In this document: piece by piece, positions 1 to 8,667 of the stretch
Layout of the letters: every line of letters starts with the position of its first letter
Numbering within the stretch: position 1 is the first letter of the stretch
NCBI RefSeq assembly: GCF_017744155.1
Contig: NZ_JAGHQT010000007.1
Location: 62,001-126,000, forward strand
Reading direction: 5' to 3'
Length of the DNA stretch: 64,000 bases
From: Endozoicomonas sp. G2_1
GTDB lineage: Bacteria > Pseudomonadota > Gammaproteobacteria > Enterobacterales > Alteromonadaceae
Notes under the pieces: generated by a model
Database searches by the model: none
What the model was told of the DNA's origin: nothing
The model's input: only the letters and a program-made list of their open reading frames with translations
Position numbers and translations under genes: made by a program

Positions 1-1
1 T

Positions 2-397
2 GAAGTTATCGGTGTATCAATCGATTCTCAATTCAGCCACAACGCATGGCGTAACACACCAGTAAACGAAGGTGGTATTGGCCCAGTGCAATACACTTTA
101 GTTGCTGATGTTAAACACGAAATTTGTCAAGCATACGACGTTGAGCATCCAGAAGCTGGCGTTGCTTTCCGTGGTTCATTCTTAATTGATGAAGAAGGTA
201 ACGTACGTCACCAAGTAGTTAACGATTTACCACTTGGCCGCAACGTTGATGAAATGTTACGTATGGTTGATGCATTACAATTCCACCAAGATCACGGTGA
301 AGTTTGTCCAGCAGGTTGGGAAAAAGGTGACAAAGGTATGACAGCTTCTGCTGAAGGTGTTGCCTCTTACCTAACTGACAACGCTGACGAGCTATAA
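2..397 (+). CDS. 2-Cys peroxiredoxin (AhpC/Prx1 family), 3' part
   Basis: Thiol peroxidase that reduces hydrogen and alkyl hydroperoxides in the cytoplasm. Only the C-terminal ~131 codons are present; the open frame runs off the left edge, so the peroxidatic cysteine is missing from view. Visible are the family core GVSIDSQFSHNAWRN, the FRGSFLID strand, the NDLPLGRNVDEMLR helix and the resolving-cysteine motif GEVCPAGW near the C-terminus, typical of typical-2-Cys AhpC/Prx1 enzymes. Codon use is strongly biased towards a few codons, as in highly expressed genes. A clear intrinsic terminator follows, so it ends its transcription unit. It could be called ahpC, but without the N-terminus I leave the symbol open. 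Confidence 0.93.
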   Translation, partial: EVIGVSIDSQFSHNAWRNTPVNEGGIGPVQYTLVADVKHEICQAYDVEHPEAGVAFRGSFLIDEEGNVRHQVVNDLPLGRNVDEMLRMVDALQFHQDHGEVCPAGWEKGDKGMTASAEGVASYLTDNADEL

Positions 398-450
398 TTT
401 TATTCACGAGTAATATTCTTACTCGCGGAGTAAAAGTTTTACTAAAAATT

Positions 451-478
451 CTCGCTGAGTAATCAGCGAGGATTTTTT
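451..478 (+). terminator. Intrinsic terminator of the peroxiredoxin gene
   Basis: Perfect 8-bp stem CTCGCTGA/TCAGCGAG with a GTAA loop, followed by GGATTTTTT. It lies about 50 bases after the stop codon. Repeat copy A starts directly at its T-run. Confidence 0.9.
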
Positions 479-520
479 ATATACAGGACGTATGGTATTC
501 CGCGGTGCCATGGCCGAGAG
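479..520 (+). repeat. Dispersed hairpin repeat, copy A (short form)
   Basis: Begins at the T-run of the preceding terminator. Hairpin I is ATAC/GTAT around AGGAC (481-493), then GGTATTCCGCGGTG and a GCC-AT-GGC hairpin corresponding to hairpin III of the other copies. It matches the first half of copy B (7282-7331) in order and in the CGCGGTG core, but both stems carry different, still pairing bases. The expected GAGCGCATATG end is lost and a hexanucleotide repeat follows instead. Confidence 0.65.
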
Positions 521-522
521 TT

Positions 523-558
523 TCTATCTCTATCTCTATCTCTATCTCTATCTCTATC
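523..558 (+). repeat. Hexanucleotide tandem repeat (TCTATC)x6
   Basis: Six perfect copies of TCTATC, immediately after repeat copy A and about 90 bases upstream of the hydrolase start. It lies outside any reading frame. Perfect short tandem repeats of this length are prone to slippage, so copy number may vary between isolates. Confidence 0.95.
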
Positions 559-650
559 TTATATCCTTTCCCGCTACCTCTTGCTCTGTTATCCAAAAGC
601 GGTTATTTTAATTTAATCGATGTCTGGTCTGACCTTTGAGGGAAAAGAAA

Positions 651-1583
651 TTGGCAAAGCAACAACAAGCAAGGCAAGAAATAAAACAAGAATCGCTTTA
701 TCTTGACGATGACGGTCATCAACTTCATCTCAGACATATATATGGTGATCAATTAGGTACACCCATATTGATGCTGCACGGCACCGTTGAAAATGGCAAA
801 ATTTTTTATACTGATTCTGGTAAAGGTTTAGCGTGTTTTCTCGCTGAGCAAGGTTTTAATGTTTTTGTCGCGGATTTTCGAGGCCGCGGCAAAAGCGTTC
901 CTAATGTTGCTGAGCGAAATGATCACGGTCAGTTAGAATCGATTCAACGTGATATTCCTGCGTTCTTAAAGTTTGTTTTTGCTAAAACCAATCAACCAGC
1001 CCACCTTATTTGTCACTCGTGGGGCGGGGTATTACTGGCAAGCTGTTTAGCACGCTACCCTGAAAATCTCGATTATGTTCGCAGTAAAATATGCTTTGGC
1101 ACTAAGCGAACCATATCCGTCAAGAGTGTTGAAAAATGGTTCAAGCTAGATCTATTTTGGCACTGGCTGGCGCCAAAACTTTCGAAGAAAACAGGCTATT
1201 TTGATGCAGTCAGCAAAAAACTTGGCGCTGACAATGAAACGCGCATTTCAGTGCAAGACATTTCAGCATGGGTCAAGCAGGGAAAATGGCGAGACCGCAT
1301 TGACGACTTCGATTATCAGCAAGCGGCGCAATCAATTACATGGCCACCAACATGGCATATCACTGGGGTCAATGATAAGTTGATGGGGCATCAACGGGAC
1401 GTAAAACGCTTCATTGAAGAAACCAATAATCAAGCCGCCAAGTTTTCACTATTGTCTAGAAGTGCTGGCAATCATTTCGACTATGACCACATTAACATTT
1501 TGACTCACCCTAAAGCTCGGGATGATCACTTTCCCGAATTGATTAAATGGTTAAAAAATTATGAAGAGGCGATGTCAGATTAG
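651..1583 (+). CDS. Alpha/beta hydrolase
   Basis: Cytoplasmic alpha/beta-hydrolase fold protein of about 310 residues, substrate unknown. The oxyanion-loop motif MLHGTVENG, the strand FVADFRGRGKS, the nucleophile elbow CHSWGG (serine nucleophile) and a late His in GNHFDYDH give the usual Ser-His arrangement; the acid is probably the Asp in TGVNDKLMG. No signal peptide is visible. The frame opens earlier at a TTG at 636, but GAGGG at 638-643 sits 7 bases before a TTG at 651, so I take 651 (LAKQQQARQ...) as the start. It probably belongs with the thioesterase that begins about 36 bases downstream. Esterase or lipase are possible names; nothing in the sequence decides between them. Confidence 0.85.
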   Translation: MAKQQQARQEIKQESLYLDDDGHQLHLRHIYGDQLGTPILMLHGTVENGKIFYTDSGKGLACFLAEQGFNVFVADFRGRGKSVPNVAERNDHGQLESIQRDIPAFLKFVFAKTNQPAHLICHSWGGVLLASCLARYPENLDYVRSKICFGTKRTISVKSVEKWFKLDLFWHWLAPKLSKKTGYFDAVSKKLGADNETRISVQDISAWVKQGKWRDRIDDFDYQQAAQSITWPPTWHITGVNDKLMGHQRDVKRFIEETNNQAAKFSLLSRSAGNHFDYDHINILTHPKARDDHFPELIKWLKNYEEAMSD

Positions 1584-1619
1584 GTATACTAGCGTTTTAA
1601 CTTATTTTGTAATTTGACT

Positions 1620-2060
1620 ATGCGTTTTTTATCTCGTCGTTTGGTGATGCCAAATGATTTGAATTATGCCAATGCACTTTTTGGCGGCCGAGCCCTAGAA
1701 TGGATTGACGAAGAAGCGGCAATTTTTGCTATTTGTAAGTTGGAAACCAACTGTTTGGTCACCAAGCACATGGGAGAGATCAGCTTCGAGTCACCTGCAT
1801 TGCAGGGAGATATTGTCGAATTTGGCTTAGCTGTGAAAAAAGTAGGCCGTACCTCAATCACGGTGACTTGTTTGGTACGCAATAAAGCAACTAAAAAGAC
1901 GATTTGTTTGGCTGATGATATCGTGTTTGTTCAAATTGACCCCAAAACTCATTCGCCAGTTGCTCATGGCAAAACTATGGCAATGCTGACATCCAAGCCG
2001 CAGCAAAAATTAGAACAAGAACTAGAGCAAGATATTGAAATAGAAAGTAAAGCGCTTTAA
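1620..2060 (+). CDS. Acyl-CoA thioesterase, hotdog fold (YciA/ACOT type)
   Basis: Hydrolyses acyl-CoA thioesters to free acid and CoA in the cytoplasm. At 146 residues it is a single hotdog domain. Diagnostic are the N-terminal RLVMPNDLNYANALFGGRALEWIDEEA run, where an Asn-x-x-x-x-Phe-Gly-Gly loop and the following Asp form the family active site, then KHMGEISFESPALQGDIVEF and GRTSITV strands. The ATG at 1620 fits the family's N-terminus; a TTG two codons upstream is less likely. The acidic, glutamine-rich tail is variable. The position 36 bases after the hydrolase suggests cotranscription, and a strong terminator follows. Chain-length preference cannot be read from the sequence. Confidence 0.9.
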   Translation: MRFLSRRLVMPNDLNYANALFGGRALEWIDEEAAIFAICKLETNCLVTKHMGEISFESPALQGDIVEFGLAVKKVGRTSITVTCLVRNKATKKTICLADDIVFVQIDPKTHSPVAHGKTMAMLTSKPQQKLEQELEQDIEIESKAL

Positions 2061-2123
2061 ATGCTTTATTTAGTTTGTGATAGGTGTGCGATGAATTGAA
2101 GCGTGTCTGACACCAAAACAATA

Positions 2124-2154
2124 AAAAAACGGCGCGTTAACAGCGCCGTTTTTT
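2124..2154. terminator. Bidirectional terminator between thioesterase and DUF885 gene
   Basis: AAAAAACGGCGC and GCGCCGTTTTTT pair perfectly around GTTAACA. Poly-A on the left and poly-T on the right let it serve both convergent genes. Confidence 0.92.
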
Positions 2155-2185
2155 GTTTCCTAATCCGCTATAGGTAAAAGCCGGA

Positions 2186-4060
2186 TTATTTGCTGTTGAT
2201 CCAATCGTTAATATTTTGCTCCAATACGGCCATAGGCACGGCTCCACCCAATAAAATCAGATCGTGAAATTCGCCTAAATCAAATTTGTCACCTAACACA
2301 GCCTCAGCATGTGCACGCATTGATAAAATCTTGAGCATGCCAAGTTTGTAACCCAGCGCTTGACCGGGCCATGCCATATAGCGCTCGATTTCTGAAATAA
2401 CATCTGACTTTGCCGAACCTGTCGTTTTGGCCATGTAATCAATAGCTTGCTCACGAGACCAACGCTTGTGATGTAAACCCGTATCAACAACTAAGCGAAC
2501 GGCACGGAACAGCTCAGCTTGCAAGCGGCCTAAATCGCCAAAAGGGTCGTCTTGATACATGCCTAACTCTGCTGCAACCTGCTCAGAATAAAGTGCCCAG
2601 CCTTCGATGTAGGCGTTATACGGAGCAATGCGTCGTAAAAACGGCAAACTGTCTTGTTCCAAGTTTAATGCCACTTGCCAGTGGTGCCCAGGGTTTGCTT
2701 CGTGATACGTCAGTGTTTTAAGACCAAATTTCGGATTTGCCTTCATATCTCTGAGGTTAATCCAGTAAATGCCCGGTTTTGAACCATCAACTGACGGTGG
2801 CGTGTATTGGCCACCTGGAGCGCCGTCTTGCACTTCTTTAGAAAAGGCTCTTACTTCAACGCGATATGACGGTGCAGTTTTAAAAAGCGGCTGCATTTTC
2901 TCGGTAATTTCGTCGATATAACCGTTTAAATCAGCAAGCAGGTCAGCACGCCCTTGTTCAGAATCTGGGTATAAAAAGCGCTCTTCGTCATTAAGCGCCA
3001 CCATACGCTCGCCAACAGTGCCCTGAACATAACCTTGCGATGTTAAGATACTGTTCATCTCAGCGGTAATGCGTTTGACTTCATCAAGGCCAATCTGATG
3101 AATTTGCTCAGCACTTAACTTGCTATCTCCCAGTTGCTCGATAGCGTCCTGATAATATTTAGCACCATTTGGCTGTGCCCAAATACCAGACTCGACTCTC
3201 GCATTGCTCATGAGTTGCTCTGTCGCTTGTGCTATTGACTGATACGCTGGGTAAACAACTTCGCTTACCGCTTTTGTAGCTTGCGCGATTAAGTCTTGTT
3301 TTTGCTCAGTGCTGAGTGCGCTGATAGCGTTAACTTTTTCAGCGAAAGCTGTTGTTAGTGGGTGCTGTGCTGGCGTTGATTGAGTGAAGCGGTTGAGGTA
3401 GCTCAGTGCGCCCTCTAGCGTTACTTTTGGCGCAATCCAACCTTGGGCAACATCGGCGGCAAGTTTGGTTTCAATGCTGCCAATAAGCTGATCAAATTGG
3501 TTCAAACGGGCAATATAATCTTGCGCTTGTGCTTCATTGGTCAATGGTTGATCGGTTTGCATGTAACGAGGAATATCGATCAATGGGCCGTTAATTTGGT
3601 TGACGACAAAAGGTGAAAGTCCCATCCATGTGTCGATATAACCAATGGGGAAATCGGGATGGCCGGCAAAATAGCGGGTTAAGTTTGCCATCACTAATTG
3701 GGTGTTTTTGTCGTTAGTGCTGGCGCCATTGAGTGGTGCGTTTTTGATTTTTTTCGATAAAGCCAGTAACGATGCTCTTAGCTCTGCTTCGGTTGCTGGC
3801 TGATAGCTTTCCATTTTGCCTTGGTATTCAAAACCGACCTGGTCGCTAGAAAGTCCGTATAAGGTTGCGGATAATACGCGTTTTTGAAATAGCACTCGGT
3901 TGGCTTCACGATATAGTTGCTCTAGGTATTGTTGTTCACTTATCGCGTTTTCAACTTTCTGCTCCGCTTTAGCTGTGCTCGTCGCGGTTGTTTGCTGATT
4001 TTGACAGCCGAAAAGGGCAATTGATAGTGCTGCTGCAATGCTTGTTAATTTTAAGTTCAT
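2186..4060 (-). CDS. DUF885 family lipoprotein, putative zinc metallopeptidase
   Basis: Predicted envelope lipoprotein of 624 residues. The N-terminus MNLKLTSIAAALSIALFGC is a lipoprotein signal peptide with lipobox LFGC at residues 16-19, followed by a Gln/Thr-rich linker. The body is a long alpha-helical DUF885 domain; its signature HEANPGHHW near residue 455 corresponds to the HEAxPGHH motif of this family, which is placed in the HExxH-like zinc peptidase clan. Further conserved stretches are YIEGWALYSEQ and the C-terminal ARLQAELFRAVRLVVDTGLH. The substrate is unknown; peptidase activity is inferred from the family. It is monocistronic, convergent with the thioesterase and divergent from gyrA. 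Length and all motifs are intact. Confidence 0.88.
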   Translation of the reverse strand: MNLKLTSIAAALSIALFGCQNQQTTATSTAKAEQKVENAISEQQYLEQLYREANRVLFQKRVLSATLYGLSSDQVGFEYQGKMESYQPATEAELRASLLALSKKIKNAPLNGASTNDKNTQLVMANLTRYFAGHPDFPIGYIDTWMGLSPFVVNQINGPLIDIPRYMQTDQPLTNEAQAQDYIARLNQFDQLIGSIETKLAADVAQGWIAPKVTLEGALSYLNRFTQSTPAQHPLTTAFAEKVNAISALSTEQKQDLIAQATKAVSEVVYPAYQSIAQATEQLMSNARVESGIWAQPNGAKYYQDAIEQLGDSKLSAEQIHQIGLDEVKRITAEMNSILTSQGYVQGTVGERMVALNDEERFLYPDSEQGRADLLADLNGYIDEITEKMQPLFKTAPSYRVEVRAFSKEVQDGAPGGQYTPPSVDGSKPGIYWINLRDMKANPKFGLKTLTYHEANPGHHWQVALNLEQDSLPFLRRIAPYNAYIEGWALYSEQVAAELGMYQDDPFGDLGRLQAELFRAVRLVVDTGLHHKRWSREQAIDYMAKTTGSAKSDVISEIERYMAWPGQALGYKLGMLKILSMRAHAEAVLGDKFDLGEFHDLILLGGAVPMAVLEQNINDWINSK

Positions 4061-4522
4061 TGGATAATTTATCCTTGTTTTTATGCGTATTTTTTATGAC
4101 TGAAAACGCTTATTAGTATAACGTTAATGAACTTAGCTTTGCTAGCATTGAGCACGACCATGAGCTCAATTGGACTTTTGTCGTGTACAAAAAATCATCC
4201 AATATCTTGGGATATTAATTAGCGGTGTTTATTTCGCCGATTCAACGTGTTATTACATGTTAATAATCAAAGGCTTATGTTGTGACAGTAAAATAGCAAA
4301 TAAGCACTTGAATTCACGCTGAGATGTGCGCAGAATGGTGCTTTTAAAAAGACGCAAAAACCGTAGTTTTTGTGTTACTATGCGCTTTTAAGCAAGTGTC
4401 TCATGCTAACGTTAAGTACACTTGTAGCAGTAGAGTTTACAATGTGAGCTTTTTATGCCGCACTCTCACTCTAATTATAATAATTTCGATAAAATATCTA
4501 TTCATAGGGAAACCATCGATTT
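4061..4522. other. Intergenic region between DUF885 gene and gyrA
   Basis: About 460 bases without a convincing gene; a short frame reading into gyrA (from 4372) has no coding character. A perfect TATAAT at 4476-4481, 47 bases before the gyrA ATG, is a likely -10 box, but the matching -35 (TTATGC at 4453) is poor. AAGCAC (4303-4308) can pair with GTGCTT (4339-4344) as a long-loop hairpin of doubtful meaning. I see nothing else. Confidence 0.5.
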
Positions 4523-7228
4523 ATGACCGATCTGGCAAAAGAAATCGTTCCTGTAAATATTGAGGACGAGCTGAAAAGCTCATATCTAGATTACGCGATG
4601 AGCGTAATTGTTGGCCGTGCATTACCAGATGTTCGAGATGGCTTAAAACCAGTACACAGACGCGTTTTATATGCACAAAATGTATTGGGCAACGACTTCA
4701 ACAAACCGTATAAAAAATCGGCGCGTGTCGTTGGTGACGTAATCGGTAAATATCACCCGCACGGTGATACTGCTGTATACGATACCATTGTTCGTTTGGC
4801 ACAGCCGTTTTCAATGCGTTACATGTTAGTAGATGGTCAAGGTAACTTCGGTTCTGTTGACGGTGACTCTGCGGCGGCGATGCGTTATACCGAAATTAGA
4901 ATGGCGAAAATCTCCCATTCAATTTTAGCAGACCTCGACAAAGAAACCGTTGATTTTGTTCCTAACTACGACGGCACTGAGCAAATTCCGGCGGTAATGC
5001 CGACCCGTATTCCTAACTTACTGGTTAATGGTACTTCTGGTATTGCTGTTGGTATGGCGACGAATATTCCGCCACACAACTTAACCGAGGTGATCAACGG
5101 TTGTTTAGCCTTGATTGAAAATCAAGACTTAACCATTGATGAGTTACTTGATTACGTGCCTGGTCCAGATTTCCCAACTGCTGGTATTATCAGTGGTAAA
5201 GCGGGTATTGTTGAAGCGTACAAAACTGGCCGCGGTAAAATTAACATCCGTGCACGCGCTGAAATTGAAACTGAAGATAACGGCAAAGAAACCATTATTG
5301 TTCACGAGTTACCTTATCAAGTGAACAAAGCTCGCTTAATTGAAAAAATGGCTGAGCTAGTTAAAGAGAAACGCCTTGAAGGTATCTCTGCCTTGCGTGA
5401 TGAGTCTGACAAAGACGGTATGCGCATGGTTATTGAAATCAAGCGTGGTGAAGTGGGTGAAGTTGTCTTAAACAACTTGTACAAACTGACACAAATGCAA
5501 GTGTCGTTTGGCTTAAATATGGTCGCCTTAGCCGAGGGTCAGCCAAAGTTATTTAACTTAAAAGAAATGCTTGAAGCGTTCTTGCTTCACCGACGCGAAG
5601 TGGTGACTCGCAGAACGATTTTTGAGTTGCGCAAAGCAAGAGACAGAGCCCATATCTTAGAAGGTTTATCGATTGCATTAGCTAATATTGACCCAGTTAT
5701 CGAATTAGTTAAAAACTCAGCCAACAGAAAAGAAGCGGAAGAAAAATTAGTTGCTCAAGGTTGGGCACTAGGTAATGTCGCAGGCATGCTTGAAGCTGCT
5801 GGTACAGATGCCGCTCGCCCTGAATGGCTAGAAGAACAATACGGTATTCGCGACAATTTATACTACTTAACGCCAGCACAGGCGAAAGCGATTGTTGACC
5901 TACAACTCTACAAGTTGTCAGGTATGGAACACGAAAAAATTCTAAGTGAGTATAAAGAGTTATTAGATTTAATTGCAGAATTATTGCATATTCTTGCAAG
6001 TTCAGTCCGTTTGATGGAAGTTATTCGTGAAGAACTCGAAGCTATTCGTGATGAGTTTGGCGATGAGCGCCGTACTGAGATTACGGCAGCCTCTCACGAT
6101 CTATCGCTAGAAGATTTGATCAATGAAGAAGATGTCGTAGTAACGCTTTCTCACGAAGGTTACGTTAAGTATCAAGCGTTGACCGATTACGAAGCGCAGC
6201 GTCGCGGCGGTAAAGGTAAAGCAGCGACTAAAATGAAAGATGAAGACTTTATCGAACGCTTGTTGGTCGCCAATACTCACGATACGATTCTGTGTTTCTC
6301 AAATCGCGGTAAACTTTACTGGTTGAAAGTCTATCAATTGCCACTTGCGAGCCGCACAGCTCGTGGTCGTCCAATTGTCAACTTATTACCTCTTGAAGCC
6401 GATGAGCGCATTACTGCTATTTTACCTGTACGCGAATATGAAGATGACAAGTACATCATTATGGCTACGGCTTCAGGTACTGTGAAGAAAACGCCATTGA
6501 CAGCATATTCTAATCAGCGTGCTAACGGTATTATTGCCCTTAACTTAAGAGATGATGACACCTTAATTGGCGTGGATATTACCGATGGTAACAACGACAT
6601 TATGTTGTTCTCTGATGAAGGTAAAGTGGTTCGCTTTAACGAGAAGTTGCGCGATAGCGAAACTGGTGAAGTGAAAATTGATCCGGAAACAGGTGAAGAA
6701 ATGCACGCACTTCGCGCGATGGGACGAACAGCAACAGGTGTTCGTGGTATCAAGCTCGAAGGTGATCAAAAAGTCGTATCACTTATCGTACCTAAAAATG
6801 ACGGGCCAGTATTGACTGTCACTGAAAATGGTTACGGTAAGCGCACTGCGTTGGAAGAGTATCCAGCTAAGAGCCGTGCAACTAAGGGTGTTGTTTCAAT
6901 CAAAGTGAGCGAGCGCAACGGCAAAGTTGTTGGCGCTGTTCAAGTTGAGGAAAATGACGAGATCATGATGATTACTGACAACGGAACGCTGGTGCGTACC
7001 CGTGTCAACGAAGTGAGCGTGATTGGTCGTAATACCCAAGGTGTGCGCTTGATTCGTACCGCCGATGACGAGCACGTAGTTGCTTTACAGCGCATCGACG
7101 AAATTGAAGAAGTAGCTACTGCTGATGTTGACGGCGAAACCATTAGCGAAGTAACGGGTGAGACTGTTGCTAGTGATGCAACTGATGCTCAAGCTGAACA
7201 ATCAGGTGATACTGCCACCGAAGATTAA
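4523..7228 (+). CDS. gyrA: DNA gyrase subunit A
   Basis: GyrA forms an A2B2 complex with GyrB and introduces negative supercoils by passing duplex DNA through a double-strand break. The 901-residue protein starts [40 protein letters not shown], matching the family. The catalytic Tyr is Y122 in [10 protein letters not shown]. The quinolone-resistance region reads [14 protein letters not shown], giving Thr83 and Asp87. The GyrA box QRRGGKGK starts at residue 559 and marks the DNA-wrapping beta-pinwheel C-terminal domain. The tail is acidic and Ala/Thr/Asp-rich. It is slightly longer than the E. coli protein (875). A terminator follows, so it is likely monocistronic. Confidence 0.98.
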   Translation: MTDLAKEIVPVNIEDELKSSYLDYAMSVIVGRALPDVRDGLKPVHRRVLYAQNVLGNDFNKPYKKSARVVGDVIGKYHPHGDTAVYDTIVRLAQPFSMRYMLVDGQGNFGSVDGDSAAAMRYTEIRMAKISHSILADLDKETVDFVPNYDGTEQIPAVMPTRIPNLLVNGTSGIAVGMATNIPPHNLTEVINGCLALIENQDLTIDELLDYVPGPDFPTAGIISGKAGIVEAYKTGRGKINIRARAEIETEDNGKETIIVHELPYQVNKARLIEKMAELVKEKRLEGISALRDESDKDGMRMVIEIKRGEVGEVVLNNLYKLTQMQVSFGLNMVALAEGQPKLFNLKEMLEAFLLHRREVVTRRTIFELRKARDRAHILEGLSIALANIDPVIELVKNSANRKEAEEKLVAQGWALGNVAGMLEAAGTDAARPEWLEEQYGIRDNLYYLTPAQAKAIVDLQLYKLSGMEHEKILSEYKELLDLIAELLHILASSVRLMEVIREELEAIRDEFGDERRTEITAASHDLSLEDLINEEDVVVTLSHEGYVKYQALTDYEAQRRGGKGKAATKMKDEDFIERLLVANTHDTILCFSNRGKLYWLKVYQLPLASRTARGRPIVNLLPLEADERITAILPVREYEDDKYIIMATASGTVKKTPLTAYSNQRANGIIALNLRDDDTLIGVDITDGNNDIMLFSDEGKVVRFNEKLRDSETGEVKIDPETGEEMHALRAMGRTATGVRGIKLEGDQKVVSLIVPKNDGPVLTVTENGYGKRTALEEYPAKSRATKGVVSIKVSERNGKVVGAVQVEENDEIMMITDNGTLVRTRVNEVSVIGRNTQGVRLIRTADDEHVVALQRIDEIEEVATADVDGETISEVTGETVASDATDAQAEQSGDTATED

Positions 7229-7251
7229 GACGATAGTGTCTTATCAGCATA

Positions 7252-7281
7252 AAAATGGGCGGTTTATCCGCCTATTTTTTT
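7252..7281 (+). terminator. Intrinsic terminator of gyrA
   Basis: AAATGGGCGG pairs with CCGCCTATTT around TTTAT, followed by a run of T. Repeat copy B begins in the same T-run. Confidence 0.9.
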
Positions 7282-7429
7282 ATGTACAGGAAGTACGGTA
7301 TAGCGCGGTGTCATGGATGACAAAGAGCGCATATGTACAGGAAGTACGGTCAGGTTTATTGTTCCGTACAAAACCTAAGTACGGGCATCCTTGCCCGCAA
7401 TAACGCGGTGTCATGGAGGACAAGGAGCG
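7282..7429 (+). repeat. Dispersed hairpin repeat, copy B (short plus long form in tandem)
   Basis: Two units head to tail. Unit 1: hairpin I GTAC-AGGAA-GTAC (7284-7296), TAGCGCGGTG, hairpin III GTCA-TGGA-TGAC (7310-7321), then GAGCGCATATG. Unit 2: hairpin I again (7335-7347), the linker GGTCAGGTTTATTGTTCC, hairpin II CGGGCA-TCCT-TGCCCG (7382-7397), AACGCGGTG and hairpin III with GTC/GAC arms (7410-7421), then CAAGGAGCG. Open frames here (for example 7158-7403) are by-products of the repeat. The same modules recur near 54.3 kb and, inverted, near 35.8 kb. Confidence 0.85.
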
Positions 7430-7581
7430 TAGTTTTAAGTTCAGTAGCGTGGGTCAGATGTTCATACCCACGAGCAGCCAAAGCTATTGTCGTGGATAAC
7501 GAGTTACCCACACGGCAAAAATTTATAATGTATTTAGTCTTTTATTAGTTAGTTTTAATTTTAGAGGTGAAACAAAAAGTT
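7430..7581. promoter_or_regulatory. serC upstream region with a perfect -10 box
   Basis: After repeat copy B this stretch holds an imperfect hairpin (CGTGGGT...ACCCACG, about 7449-7473) and TATAAT at 7524-7529, 53 bases before the serC ATG. The -35 at the right distance (GAGTTA, 7501-7506) is weak. AGAGGTGA at 7563-7570 is the serC ribosome binding site. Confidence 0.45.
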
Positions 7582-8667
7582 ATGTCAGGGGTTTATAATT
7601 TTTGCGCAGGTCCTGCAATGTTGCCGGTAGAGGTCATGAAAAAAGCCCAGCAAGAGTTTGTCGATTGGCAGTCCCACGGCTGCTCAGTGATGGAACTGAG
7701 CCATCGCAGTAAAGACTATATTGCCGTCGCTGAACAAGCAGAAGCGGATTTACGCTCCTTGCTCGATATTCCTGACAACTACAAAGTATTGTTTTGCCAT
7801 GGTGGTGGTCGCGGCCAGTTTTCAGCGGTGCCATTAAATTTATTGTCTGTTGGTGGCAAAGCCGATTATGTTGTCACTGGTTCGTGGTCAAAGGCCGCGG
7901 CAAAGGAGGCGGCGGAATATGGTGACATCAATGTTGTTGATGCCATTGCTGAGCAAAACGGTTCAAAGTCTGTCATCGCGAGCAGCGAGTGGTCGTTATC
8001 TGCAGGTGCTGATTATGTCCACTACTGCCCAAATGAAACTGTTGATGGCATTGAAATGTTTGATGTTCCCAACACTGGCGACATTCCATTGGTGGCGGAT
8101 ATGTCATCAACCATTTTGTCTCATCAAATTGATGTTGCTAAGTTTGGTGTTATCTACGCAGGCGCGCAAAAAAATATTGGCCCGTCGGGGTTAACTTTAG
8201 TGATTGTTCGCGATGACTTACTCGGTAAAGCTCGCCAAGGCACGCCTTCAATTATGAATTACCAAACGTTGGCCAATAGCGACTCTATGTACAACACACC
8301 ACCAACTTATGCTTGGTATTTAGCTGGTTTAGTTTTTCAATGGTTAAAGCAACTTGGTGGCGTACCGGCGATAGAGCAGGTTAATAGAGACAAGGCGGCG
8401 CTACTTTATCAATTTATCGATAACAGCGATTTTTACCTAAATACTATCAGCCCCGAAAATCGCAGCAGAATGAACGTGCCTTTTTGGCTGAGCAACGAGG
8501 CGTTAAATAGTGACTTTTTAGAGCAGGCTGAACAACAAGGGTTGTTGGCGCTAAAAGGGCATCGCAGCGTTGGTGGTATGCGAGCTAGCATATACAACGC
8601 AATGCCAATTGAAGGTGTACAAGCCTTAGTAGATTTTATGAAAAAGTTTGAACAAGAGAATAAATAA
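7582..8667 (+). CDS. serC: Phosphoserine aminotransferase
   Basis: PLP enzyme converting 3-phosphohydroxypyruvate and glutamate to phosphoserine; it also serves pyridoxal phosphate synthesis. At 361 residues it is the normal length. The N-terminus [12 protein letters not shown], the phosphate-binding [12 protein letters not shown] loop and the Schiff-base lysine K197 in [12 protein letters not shown] are all present, and the C-terminal [15 protein letters not shown] matches the family. A GTG at 7567 extends the frame, but it lies within the ribosome binding site, so the ATG at 7582 is the start. Its stop codon directly abuts the ATG of aroA, as in the conserved serC-aroA operon, so translation is probably coupled. 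Confidence 0.96.
   Translation: MSGVYNFCAGPAMLPVEVMKKAQQEFVDWQSHGCSVMELSHRSKDYIAVAEQAEADLRSLLDIPDNYKVLFCHGGGRGQFSAVPLNLLSVGGKADYVVTGSWSKAAAKEAAEYGDINVVDAIAEQNGSKSVIASSEWSLSAGADYVHYCPNETVDGIEMFDVPNTGDIPLVADMSSTILSHQIDVAKFGVIYAGAQKNIGPSGLTLVIVRDDLLGKARQGTPSIMNYQTLANSDSMYNTPPTYAWYLAGLVFQWLKQLGGVPAIEQVNRDKAALLYQFIDNSDFYLNTISPENRSRMNVPFWLSNEALNSDFLEQAEQQGLLALKGHRSVGGMRASIYNAMPIEGVQALVDFMKKFEQENK

Noticed and set aside
4372-4563. Small 63-residue frame before gyrA
   Set aside because: It overlaps the gyrA start and the likely promoter, with no ribosome binding site or recognisable protein.
7158-7548. Open frames reading YVQEVR and MYRKYG around 7.16-7.55 kb
   Set aside because: They are translations of the hairpin repeat and run out of gyrA in another frame; no ribosome binding site and no coding character.
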